From the NCBI GenBank assembly GCA_008729055.1, contig SDUX01000002.1:3933874-3997873 (forward strand): a DNA stretch of 64,000 bases, written 5' to 3'. Under the pieces are notes generated by a model. The model was not told where the DNA came from. It saw only the letters and a list, made by a program, of their open reading frames with translations, and made no database searches. Numbering within the stretch: the stretch's first letter is position 1; every line of letters starts with the position of its first letter. Source of the DNA: Pyropia haitanensis (Eukaryota > Rhodophyta > Bangiophyceae > Bangiales > Bangiaceae). Shown one piece after another: positions 23,657-33,373 of this stretch. The translations under genes were made by a program, and so were the position numbers.

Positions 23657-24124
23657 TTACTCGTCTGACGAGTCCAGAGCGCGCAGCAAGTGCTTGATGC
23701 GGTAACGGAGCTTAGCATTCTCAGCGGACAGGGCGGTCACCTCGGCATCATGTGCCTGGCCAACCGACACCATGTCCGCACGCAGGTCGGAAAGCTGCTG
23801 CAAAATTCCTGGCAACAGCGCTACGGCGTTAGCGCCGAGAGCAGCAGCCGCATCGTCAGAGGCAATGGAGACGTCTGGGTCTGCGGGAGCAGAGCTTCCA
23901 CCAACATGTACGCTGGCCGCTGCCGCCACAGCGTCAGGCGCCTTCCCATCCGCCGCGGGCGCAGCGTCTGGCTCTTCTACTCCCCTGGTTCCCGCAGCGC
24001 AAGCGTCTTCCAGTGCAATCACGCGGCGAGCCAAGGACGCAACGACGTCTTCTGCCACCGTGATCCGTGATGAGAGGGCGGCGTCGATGCCCGGGTCTCC
24101 AGCGTCCCCATTTGCTGATGCCAT
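23657..24124 (-). CDS. small coiled-coil protein of unknown function
   Basis: This 155-residue frame from the ATG at 24124 has no recognised domain. Residues 1-45 form an amphipathic helix (DAALSSRITVAEDVVASLAR). A low-complexity Ala/Asp linker follows. The C-terminus is a leucine-zipper-like helix: LLPGILQQLSDLRADMVSVG, then ALSAENAKLRYRIKHLLRAL, ending DSSDE. The ENxKLxYRIxxLxRxL pattern resembles the N-terminal zipper of some cytosolic arginyl-tRNA synthetases; that is a pattern match only. The stop overlaps a GTAAGT donor-like site (GA|GTAAGT), so a further exon is possible. It shares an upstream region with EF-Tu. Its composition is balanced and unlike the shadow frames, which supports it being real. 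Confidence 0.6.
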   Translation of the reverse strand: MASANGDAGDPGIDAALSSRITVAEDVVASLARRVIALEDACAAGTRGVEEPDAAPAADGKAPDAVAAAASVHVGGSSAPADPDVSIASDDAAAALGANAVALLPGILQQLSDLRADMVSVGQAHDAEVTALSAENAKLRYRIKHLLRALDSSDE

Positions 24125-24510
24125 CAGAGAAAAAAGGGATGCGAAACCGTCCTTCTCTGCGTGCCGCGGTCAGTGAGGGCTCGGAGGAAGCCGCATACTC
24201 TGCGGGACGTTCTTGAGCGGAAGAGCGGGCTGGGACTCGTACGAAAGCGGAAAAGCATGCTAGAATTATGACGACTCCTTTGCCTCTGTGCCTTGATACA
24301 ACTAAACCATGGAGTGACGAAGTACTTAATCGTTGATATTCGTTCGGGTGGGTAGTTGATCCCCACAACTCTATCTGTGTGACGTCAACTGGTCGACGTG
24401 GAGGCCGTCGCTGTCGCCGCCGGTGCACCGACCCGTCTTGGTGGCCAGAAGGCGGTTCGCACGTCGGCAGCTCTTTTCGCAGAGAGCCCCGCTTGGCGCG
24501 GCTTGGCACA
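24125..24510. promoter_or_regulatory. bidirectional promoter region with a CRE-type palindrome
   Basis: This 386-bp AT-richer region lies between the divergent starts at 24124 (-) and 24511 (+). It carries TGACGTCA at 24380-24387, the palindromic core bound by CREB/ATF-type bZIP factors. That site is 123 bp upstream of the EF-Tu ATG. No clear TATA box is seen. Confidence 0.5.
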
Positions 24511-25545
24511 ATGTTCCGTCGACTCTCCCTGCTATCACCACGCCTGTTGGGTTCTCTGCCGGCTGCCCCGGCGGGTGGCCAACCATGGGCGGCCCGCGCG
24601 TCTAGCTTGGGTGCCTGGTCCGGGAGCGCCGGTCTCGGTGCAGGCCTGCGGTCGTTGCATGTTTCGTCTTTGGCCGCGGCCAGCCAATCTGTACCATCTA
24701 TGGTTCATGCGCGGAGTGGCGGTAACCCGTTCATTACTCGTCGGAGCATGGCAACCGAGGCATTTGAGCGGAGCAAGAAGCACGCCAACATTGGCAGCAT
24801 TGGCCACGTTGATCATGGTGCGCTGTGGGCTCCTCCCCGTTATTTTGCTTGCGGCTGTACTGGAGTCTTGGGAAGGCTCTGAGGGTTGTTGTTTTCTGGC
24901 ACGTCCCTGAGACTGGGGGAGCAGCCATCTGACCGGGCGCAAGCTGCAATGGTGTTTGGTTGTCTTGATGCTGGCATTGTGGCGCTGGACTATTGCAGGC
25001 AAGACTACGCTGACCTCTGCCATTACCAAGGTGCTCTCTGAGAGTGGGGGCGCCACGTTTATTGATTACGGCAACATTGATAAGGTACGTTGAGAGTTGA
25101 TTATGTGCGTGTGGCTGTCGTGCTTTGTTTTGTTTTTTCTGAAGGTTGTGGTGCCCTCGGTGGTTTTCTGACTTGTTTTCGCTCTCTCTTGCGCCTTGCG
25201 TACTGCTGGTCCCTCTTGTTCTTGGTGTTTGTTGTATTCAGGCACCAGAGGAGAAAGCTCGCGGCATCACCATTTCGACTGCTCACGTCGAATATGAGAC
25301 AACGAATCGGCACTACGCCCACGTTGACTGCCCTGGCCACGCGGATTGTAAGTTGGGCTTTGGTGGAACGTGTGGGCCGCAGACACCGTGTGTGTTGCTA
25401 TGTGGCTCTCTTTTTTGTCCAAGGCGCAGCTTGTTGTCTGCCGCACTTGCACTTGTTGACGGAGGCTAACTCGGAGCTTGTGGGCGCTTTCCCTCGCGCG
25501 TATGGCCTCTTTGCCGGCTCTGCTGCATCTGTGCACACAGATGTG

Positions 25546-25580
<35 letters not shown>

Positions 25581-26469
25581 GGCCATTTTGGTCGTATCGG
25601 CTGTCGACGGTCCCATGCCGCAGACACGCGAGCATATCCTCTTGGCCCGCCAAGTCGGTGTGCCTCACATCGTGGTGTTTCTCAACAAGGTGGACATGGT
25701 GGACGACTCGGAGCTAACAGACCTGGTAGAGATGGAGGTTCGGGACCTGCTTTCGTTCTACAAGTTCCCCGGCGACGACATTCCGATCATCCGAGGGTCT
25801 GCTCTGAAGGCGCTCAAGGGTGAGGATAATGACATTGGCCGTGACTCCGTGCTGTCGCTAATGGCGGCAGTGGACGAGTATATTCCCAACCCCACCCGGG
25901 AGCTGGACCGCCCCTTCCTGATGCCCGTGGAGGACGTCTTCTCCATCCCCGGCCGTGGGACAGTGGTGACCGGCCGGGTGGAGCGCGGCGTTGTCAAGCC
26001 CGGCGATGAGGTGGAGGTCCTTGGCCTGCGGGCGCCCATCAAGACGACGGTGACAGGGGTGGAGATGTTCAAGAAGTCTCTCAGCTCGGGCGAGGCTGGC
26101 GACAATGTTGGCTGTTTGCTCCGTGGCCTGAAGCGCGAAGACGTTACTCGCGGGCAGGTGCTGTGCAAGCCCGCCTCTGTCAAGACGTTTACCAAGTTTG
26201 AGGCAGAGGTGTACTGTTTGACGAAGGAGGAAGGTGGGCGGCACAAGCCCTTCTTCTCAAACTACCAGCCGCAGTTCTACCTTCGGACGGGCGACGTGAC
26301 GGGGACTTTCAACCTGCCCGAGGGGATAGAGATGGTGATGCCAGGCGACAACGTGACGGCCAGCGTGGAGCTGTTGTCGCCCATTGCGATGGATGAGGGC
26401 CTCCGGTTTGCCGTCCGCGAAGGCGGCCGCACGGTGGCGGCCGGTGTGGTGAGCAAGCTCATCAGCTAA
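24511..26469 (+). CDS. TUFM: mitochondrial elongation factor Tu
   Basis: This GTPase delivers aminoacyl-tRNA to the mitochondrial ribosome. Exons are 24511-24817, 24999-25084, 25242-25347 and 25541-26469, joining in frame to 475 residues. The first splice falls inside the P-loop codon Gly of GHVDHGKTTL. Other G motifs are complete: ARGITI with DCPGHADY (G3), NKVDMVDD (G4) and SALK (G5). Domains 2 and 3 follow through [20 protein letters not shown] and [14 protein letters not shown] to the end GVVSKLIS. The N-terminus [19 protein letters not shown] is a typical mitochondrial presequence; mature EF-Tu begins near [11 protein letters not shown]. Plastid EF-Tu is plastid-encoded in red algae, which supports the mitochondrial assignment. 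Donors are GTGCGC, GTACGT and GTAAGT. Confidence 0.95.
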
Positions 26470-28508
26470 GCTCGTCCGCAGGGATGCAACTGGCTGTTTT
26501 TGTGCGCCCCTTAGAGCTGGGGCTACAGAGGGAAGAGTGAGTACACGTCGATGTCTTCGCTTTGCCATCCAATGATGTTGGCAATGTACGTGCTGTGACC
26601 CGTGCAAGGCTTGTCGGGCGCGTGCCGAGGTCTCCGGTAGTGTCCTGGAGACCAGTGTGTAACTGGAGAAGGCGCTACCCTACGCCGACAGGCCAGGTCA
26701 GCGGGGGGGGGGCTCGGTCTGCTTTGTGTCTGTCAACAATGGATCCCGGACTCGCGTTGTTTGTCCGTTGTCACAACAAGAGCTGGTGGTACCAACCTAT
26801 CCGACATTCTCATGGAGAAGAGGTGGACATGTACTCTACCCTGCGAGGTCGGACGGTGAGAGAGGACCCCAATGCGAAGGCCACCAGAAAAAACGCAAGG
26901 GCTGGCTTGTCCTGTTTAGAGCACATCCAACAATGCCAGGATGATCGCGAATACGTACACGTGGCTCTCATATTTGCTGGATGGGGTTCGAACGCTCAGC
27001 AGTCAATACAAACGGCCACATGACGCCCCAACGGCAGGCCATATATGACGAATCTGATTCATATATTTTTGGTAAGTACTCTGCATATTCGGATCGCAGG
27101 ATGGGGTTGGTCTCTCCTGCGCCCCATTTTGTGCGAGAATGGGGAGCGAGCGGGACCATCCCCATCCTGTTGGCGACCTGTGAAACGAAATCGGACCAAT
27201 GGGGTGACTGAAACGTGGCTGTGGACGATCGCGGGCTCGCATCCCAGCTGCATCTCTGATCCCGATTTGAAGCTACATTCGAGGAATGGGGTTGGGTCTT
27301 TGTTCTCCCACCGGCGTGAACCCATCCTTCCGCCTTTTCGGCTAGTCTGCGCCCCGTTCTATACAAGTCCTGCAAGACCGGTTGGGGCACGCCCCAACAG
27401 AAATGGGCATCCAACCAGAAGCGCGCACGTGTTCGCTGAAATGAATTATTTAACCGTTGGTCCCGACGTTGCTGGATGTGCTCTTATGGCATGAAACGTG
27501 GTGTCGTGTCTCGTCTGGGGCAGACGATCTGCTGAGTCTGTGAATGTGTGTCGAGCAGCTGGTCAGTGATTGAGTCTGCCCTCCATTGAATTTGAAGGAG
27601 AATGACTCGTGACACATAACCGGCCACACCTCGGATGGAGTAGCCCTGCGGGCTGTACCCGGTTCGGTGCCCAAGCGGTGCCCCAGGCTTGCCTGTCTGC
27701 TCCATCTGTCGCTGTGGCGGTCATTTCGACGGGTGCGGTGGCGCCGGGCGTGGGCCAGACCCCGCCGGTGACGCAGTGGCGGGTGGGCGACTGGCGGTCC
27801 GGCGGGGCGTGCGGGCAGCACACGGGGTATGGCGACCGCCGTGCGCCCATCCCGCTCCGACGCGCCAAGCTCGCTGTGACTTGAATACTCTTGCGATGGC
27901 ACCGTGCACTCCGCCCCTGCGCGTGCGGATCCGCAAGGGGTGGGAGCGGGTGCAGGGCTCGGGCGGCCGTCGTACGCAAACTCGCTCGCCCACACAACCG
28001 GCCCACACGCCGCCGTCGCAGTCCGGCCACCCCCCCCCGCTATTCGTGTCCACACCAAATGATTCCCCGCTGCTCGACTTTCCACCCGCTGGTGCCGAGC
28101 CGATCGCCGCGGGAAACCTGGGTGGCCTGGGGCGGCGTCAGCCCAGTCCCGACGGCCCCTGTGTTCCAAGTCACGTCTCGCGCGGTGCGGTCCACTGCGG
28201 CGGCGCGCCGCGTCCGAGCCCCAATTGCCTACCTGCACTGCTGTCGTCGTCTTCGTGCTGGTCGTCTCTGACAGCTGCGCTGCTGCGCATCCTGTGGCCC
28301 CCCCCGGTCATACCGGTGCTTGGTACGCTGGCCTCTTCGCCTGGGGCGACCGGCGGTGTGCGCACTAGATCCCAGAGCACGGCCGCAGCCTGCGGCGGTC
28401 GACGGAGGGGGGCGTCAGCGAGCATCGGGCCTAGCCGTACGCACACCGCTGTCCTTGGCTTGTCCCAGCGTGGCCCATTGACCCGACGTGCTCCGTCTTG
28501 GTGTTTGA
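26470..28508. other. gene-poor stretch with foldback repeats
   Basis: I find no supported gene in these 2 kb. The first 100 bases are the EF-Tu 3' flank. The block 26750-27330 is AT-richer and holds inverted repeats (listed separately). From 27600 to 28500 the sequence is GC-rich with frames open on both strands but no domain. An upstream exon of the glycosyltransferase gene may hide in the last few hundred bases, since that gene lacks an in-frame ATG before its membrane anchor. Confidence 0.5.
27041..27310. repeat. foldback element: palindrome plus imperfect 29-bp hairpin and a related third copy
   Basis: An interrupted palindrome at 27041-27067 centres on GAATCTGATTC. Next, arms at 27099-27127 and 27139-27167 are inverted copies matching at 23 of 29 positions, around an 11-nt loop. 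A third related copy (GGAATGGGGTTGGGTC...) begins near 27283 in the same orientation as the left arm. This looks like a decayed foldback or MITE-type element. Confidence 0.6.
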
Positions 28509-28661
28509 CGAGCTCGCTCCTCGCTCTGTGACGCTCGAGGCGGCTTTGCAGAGGGTGCTGGCACCGCCACGACGGCGGTACCAAGAGGACGGCGCTTCGG
28601 CGCCGAGGGAGATGGCGGCCGCAGCTCGAGACAACGCCTTGGGGGAAGCTCCTCTCATACG

Positions 28662-30890
28662 GTGGGCGGGTCTACGCTCGGCATTGGAGCCACGAGGAGC
28701 AGCGGCAGCCGCAAGCTCATCTCCTCGTCTGCGGCTGTAAGTCGCGGCCATAGCCTGTCCACATGGCTGTTCCTGTGGTCTGCCGCTCTGCTGGCTTTTT
28801 CGTTTGTGGAGTGGAGGGGAGGCAGCTTGGGGCGCGGCGATGGCCTGGGTGGTGGCGCCGCGCTGAGCATGGGCGCAGACTCTCTGCTGCCGAGCCTGTC
28901 GCGGGGGGCGGGGCTGGGGGAGTTCTCCGACCGAGCGGACAAGATGAGTTTTGAGATCTTCTCTGCACCGAAGCCGTTTGTCGGGGAGGACAAGGCCAAC
29001 AACGAGCGCGCCATCAAGTCGTGGCTGCGCATCAAGCCAAAGCCCCGCGTCACGCTGCTGGGGTATGAGACGGGCTACGACGAGGCGGCCGCGGAGTTTG
29101 GGATCAGGGTGGAAAAGCGGGTGGACAAGAACTTCCTTGGCGTGCCGCTCTTCAACTCGATGATTCAGCGCGCCAACAACTCGGACGCCACTGTGACGGT
29201 GGTGATCAACGGTGACATTCTGCTGTTTGACGACTTTGTGCAGACAATGCGCAAGGTCGTGTCCAACTTTGAACACTTCCTTGTTGTTGGCGCCCGGTAC
29301 GACGTGGACGCGTTGCCAACGGACGTCCAGGAGGACTCCCCCGACTACAACACCAAAATCCGCGAGCACGTGCTATCGACGGGCACGCTGCACACGTACG
29401 GTGGCATGGACGTCTGGGCGTGGAACACGGACGGGCCACGACTGTTTGACCCGGTCATGCCTCACTTCATCTTTGGGCGCGGCAAGTACGATAACTGGTT
29501 GACACACGAGACGATTTCCGCGGGCCGGCGGCAGGTAGTGGACGTGTCCGAGACGTGTCTCACCGTGCACGTGCGACACGACTACCACCTAGTCGGGGGA
29601 GGAGCTGCTGCAGCAGTACCGGCGGCAGCGGCAGCACCCGTGGCTGTGGGTGGCGGGCGGCGGCTGCTGGGCCAGTTTTGGTCTGAGGGGAAGAAGAGCA
29701 AGTTTGAGCTCTTCATCAACATCTACCTCTCCCTGCACTATGGCACCTACACCAACCAGATGGGCAATGTGCTGTTTGCGCCATGGAAGCTGAGCTTGTG
29801 CCTTGAGCCGACGGGCATGTGTCTGTTGAAGCGGAAGCGGCCAGGGATTTGCAACTGTGAGTTCTCCTCCTTTGTTAGCAACACGCAGACGGACCCGGTG
29901 GTCAAGAACGGGAGCCGAGTCATCCGCTGCGGTATGATCTCAGTGGAGACGAAGGACGACTTCTCCATCCCCGTGCTGCCGCCGCCCAACTCGACCGAGC
30001 CGCCGCCCTTTGGCCTCCCGCTGACGATGGAGAGCGTCATTGATAAGGTCATCATCAACAACACGATCATCCTGTCGGCGCTCAACTATGGGTACCGATC
30101 CATCATGATGAACTGGGTGTGCAACATGCGGCACTTGGGTGTGACCAACTTTGTCATTGCCGCCCTCGACGCTCGGTTGTACAAGTACGCCTACAAGCGC
30201 GGCGTGCCTGTCTACTACGAGACGACCATATTTGAGGGCCTCGACACCAAGCTCATTGCAGACGCAGACTACGGCTCCGACCAGTTCAAGCAGCTGACCA
30301 AGATGAAGTCGAGGGTAGTGTTACGGCTCCTCAAGGCTGGTTTTGATGTCGTGTGGACAGACTGTGACATCGTGTGGTTCCGCAACCCGCTGCCGTTCAT
30401 GCACGCCTCTCCCGGGGACCTCAACATCCAGACCAACGCGCCCGACGACGAGCCGATGAACGGGAGGCGGCGCATCAACTCGGGCTTTTATCTGGCTCGC
30501 TCCAACCCGGCGACGATCACGCTCTTTGGGGAGATCATTAAGTTTGCGTCGCGGTCCAAGATGTCGGAGCAGCCGCACTTCTGGGAGCGCGCCTGTGGCA
30601 AGGAGGGTGAGCACCGGATAGGGGAGGACAAGTGCTTCGTCAATGGCGCGACCACCATCCTGCTCGACAGGCACCGGTTCCCCAACGGCATCACGGACAA
30701 CATCTGGGACAGCCCGCCAGGCACCATCCTGGAGCGCTTCCCCAACCTGTACATTCTTCACGCCAACTGGGTCAAGGGTGCAAACGCAAAGCAAGAGCGG
30801 TTGGTCAAGCACGGCTTCATCTTCTTTGACACGGAGGACGAGCTGTGTATCTATCCCAACTGGCCCAAGCTCCCGCCGCCCACCATGTGA
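28662..30890 (+). CDS. type II membrane protein with two glycosyltransferase domains (C-terminal GT77-like)
   Basis: After a short basic segment comes a signal anchor (SLSTWLFLWSAALLAFSFVE), implying a Golgi lumenal enzyme. The first domain (about 95-320) reads FEIFSAPKPFVGEDKANNER and later TVVINGDILLFDDF and GGMDVWAWN, as in the APKPF-type glycosyltransferase domain of plants and algae. The second (about 455-735) is a nucleotide-diphospho-sugar transferase (PF03407, GT77-like) with the DxD-type motif VVWTDCDIVWFRNP, INSGFYLARSNP and ILHANWVKG. The frame is open from 28509, but no ATG lies before the anchor; the first in-frame ATG (28869) falls after it. The start is therefore probably in an unseen upstream exon. 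Acceptor and sugar donor are not known; a cell-wall or glycoprotein role is inferred. Confidence 0.8.
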   Translation: MGGSTLGIGATRSSGSRKLISSSAAVSRGHSLSTWLFLWSAALLAFSFVEWRGGSLGRGDGLGGGAALSMGADSLLPSLSRGAGLGEFSDRADKMSFEIFSAPKPFVGEDKANNERAIKSWLRIKPKPRVTLLGYETGYDEAAAEFGIRVEKRVDKNFLGVPLFNSMIQRANNSDATVTVVINGDILLFDDFVQTMRKVVSNFEHFLVVGARYDVDALPTDVQEDSPDYNTKIREHVLSTGTLHTYGGMDVWAWNTDGPRLFDPVMPHFIFGRGKYDNWLTHETISAGRRQVVDVSETCLTVHVRHDYHLVGGGAAAAVPAAAAAPVAVGGGRRLLGQFWSEGKKSKFELFINIYLSLHYGTYTNQMGNVLFAPWKLSLCLEPTGMCLLKRKRPGICNCEFSSFVSNTQTDPVVKNGSRVIRCGMISVETKDDFSIPVLPPPNSTEPPPFGLPLTMESVIDKVIINNTIILSALNYGYRSIMMNWVCNMRHLGVTNFVIAALDARLYKYAYKRGVPVYYETTIFEGLDTKLIADADYGSDQFKQLTKMKSRVVLRLLKAGFDVVWTDCDIVWFRNPLPFMHASPGDLNIQTNAPDDEPMNGRRRINSGFYLARSNPATITLFGEIIKFASRSKMSEQPHFWERACGKEGEHRIGEDKCFVNGATTILLDRHRFPNGITDNIWDSPPGTILERFPNLYILHANWVKGANAKQERLVKHGFIFFDTEDELCIYPNWPKLPPPTM

Positions 30891-33373
30891 CCCTTCCTTG
30901 TACGCTTGCCAACCAAGAGGCGACCTCTTCCGCCGTACTTCCACCCCCTTTCTTTGCTCTTTATTTTGTGCAAAACAAAGTCAAAGCGTTTCCTCTCGCG
31001 CAGGTTCTTGGCTCGTGCTCGTGCATTGCACATCAAAGGATTGGTCAGGGCGGAGGCGTCTCCCACGTGACTCCTTTCTTCTGCTATCAATGTTTCCGGT
31101 CCTTGTGGCGTGGCGCGTACGCGCCAAAGCGTTGGGATGTGGATTGAGAGTCTGTAGGAGCGGTGTGTCTCTACCAGACACAGTTCCGTCGTCCATGGGC
31201 CGACGCGCGGACGCGCTGTCCGTTAGGGGGCGAGACTGTCGGACTACATGGCGCCACCGCTGCGGCCAGTGCTGTGCTCCCCTCGAGCGGAGCGCCTTCG
31301 CGCCATTCCTGGCGCATGGTGTTGCTGTCGTTCGACCGCCTGGGACGTTGTTTGTCAGCGGCGTGGAGCGAGTGAGGGGGTCCAGCGAGAAGCAAGCGGC
31401 AGCACCAGTTGATCCGAGGGGATTCCCTCCCCCCTCCTCTTCAGCGAGATCGTGGAACAGTACGCAACTGTTGTCGAGGTCCCCGGGGATCCAGACGGTT
31501 CGCCCCCTCCCCGCCCGCCGTGCACGGCGCCGCGAATACGGGGGGAACTTCCCACAGCACGGCCAACAAGGGGGGCACCCTACGGTGCGGCCAATCAGGG
31601 GCACACCCTACGGCGTGGCCAGCGAGGAGGACACCGAACGGCTCGACGCCATCCCCGCTGCCGATATGTTCCACGCGTTCCCGACCTCCAGCCGGCGCGC
31701 AGATAGCCCACCCACCGTCACCACCACCCCGCGACCAGCCGCCGCGGTGCGTGTTGGACGGCCCTTGCCGCGACCATCCGGGTGATTGCATGGGGGGATG
31801 ACTCAATCGGGAAAGGCGCCACCTCGAGTGCGCTACCCGCGGTTGCCTTCGGGAGCTCGTGTGCCGGACCCGAGGGGACTCAGCGATGCAACCGGTTGCC
31901 GATTGAATTCCAATGGATGGCGTAGGCGTTGTCGTCCAATCATATTGCATGCCTGAGAGACAGGGCAATGATGTGGGATCACGATCCCCTCCCATGACTC
32001 GTCTGGAGAGGGGGGTGACGTGGGTGATGTCGCAAACCGCCGATGTCTTCCCCTCCTGCCGCCCCCCCACCCCCCCCACCCCCCCCACCCCCGCTGCGGT
32101 CGTCGGCCAGCGTCGGACGTGTCAGCGGTGGCCGTCCTCCTCTGGCGCACCGGCCGCAGCAGCGGGCGGTGCGTACGGCGGCGGCCGTGCTCGGCGGCCG
32201 GCCCCGCGCGGGGGCCGGTTGACGGCGGCGGGGGGTGAGAGGGGTCCGACTCGAATTCCGATCGGCTAGCACCGCCCTCCGCGCCCTGCGGCGACCCGCG
32301 TCCCGGCTGGCGGGCACCCCCCCAGCGGCCCGCCGTGGCGGCTGCCCCTTTGGAAGGAGACCGCTGCAGCCCGGCGGTGACGGTGGTTTCGGGGGCGGCC
32401 AAGGCGGCGGCGGCTGAGGCGGCAGGCGCGTGGAATTTTCCGCCTCCCACAGGTTGACGAAGTGGTGGGGGGGGGAACCTGGGCGTGAGTGGCTGGGAGG
32501 GGAGAGCGGGGGAAGTGCGAGGGGACGGGGGGTGGTTGATGGCTGCCCGCTGGTGTGTGTGCACCCCATTGGCGCGGCACCGAAACCCTTCCCTGTACCA
32601 CCTCCACCCCTCCCTGCCGCCCGATGGACGGGACGTTCGTGGTGGCGGCGGCACGAGGCCGTTTGTGGCGGTGGCGGGAAACGCGGCGGGGGCAAAAATT
32701 TTAGGGATGGGCGCAGGCCCCGCCGTGCCGCGGCGATGCCGTCGTCCTCGACGGCGCGCCCGGAGGCGCCACCGTTCTGCCTTCCTGGCGCGCGCGTCTA
32801 GTGCAGGTGAGCGGGGCTCGTACGACGACTGCCGCGCCGCTCGAGGGGAGGGGGGGCTGCGAATGAGTGCCGTCGCTGCCGGTCCACCGCCGGCGGCAGT
32901 CCCTACTGGCCGCCGCCTCTGTGTGGGAAAGCATCCAGATGACGTCTGTGCTCTCCCCGCGACGTGGGGGTCGGGGCAACAAACGCTTTCATTCGGGCTG
33001 CTGCCGGCACTCCCACTGTGCCCGTCGTTGGCGCCCGGCGTGGAGAGAGGCGTCCGTGAGAGGTGTGCCCGCGGCCAACACCAGTCAACGGGGGCTGCGC
33101 GTGGGCGGCGGCGCTGCAAGCAGGTCCTCTGGAGCGCCGGGCGTTCCCTCTCTCAACCTCGCGGTATACCTCGTTGGCCGTTGCGTTTTGGGTGCTGTTC
33201 CGGTTTCTACTCCCACAGCCACCACCCTCACACCTTCTCTCCTCTTCCCTCTCCCTCACAGACGCCCTCCCCCCTCAGGGCACCCTCCTGCCATCTCATC
33301 TCCTGCCGTTCTTCCACGTCGCCGAAGTGCTGCGAGCGACGGTGTCTCCCCCCTCCCCCTCCACAGACGCGGC
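30891..33373. other. intergenic, no supported gene
   Basis: This 2.5-kb stretch separates the glycosyltransferase from the SLC35E3-type gene. A T-rich 3' UTR-like tract lies at 30940-30990. A 28-bp tandem repeat is at 31558-31641. G-rich blocks with C runs lie at 32060-32100 and 32460-32480. Pyrimidine tracts followed by AG at 33259-33260 and 33364-33365 suggest a leader intron for the downstream gene. Long frames on both strands carry no domain. Confidence 0.5.
31558..31641 (+). repeat. 28-bp tandem repeat, three diverged copies
   Basis: The anchor GGCC recurs at 31561, 31589 and 31617, a strict 28-bp period. Copies share the pattern GGCCAAnnAGGGGCACACCC followed by TACGG. A related single copy lies at about 48859-48889, upstream of the PLP enzyme gene. 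Confidence 0.7.

Noticed and set aside
26975..27005. tRNA-like T-loop sequence GGTTCGAAC
   Set aside because: Neither strand gives a paired T-stem or an acceptor and anticodon arm, so it is not a tRNA. It may be chance or a decayed element.
31833..33119. A 428-codon minus-strand frame in the intergenic region
   Set aside because: Arg/Pro-rich, no domain, and it overlaps the likely leader region of the SLC35E3-type gene.
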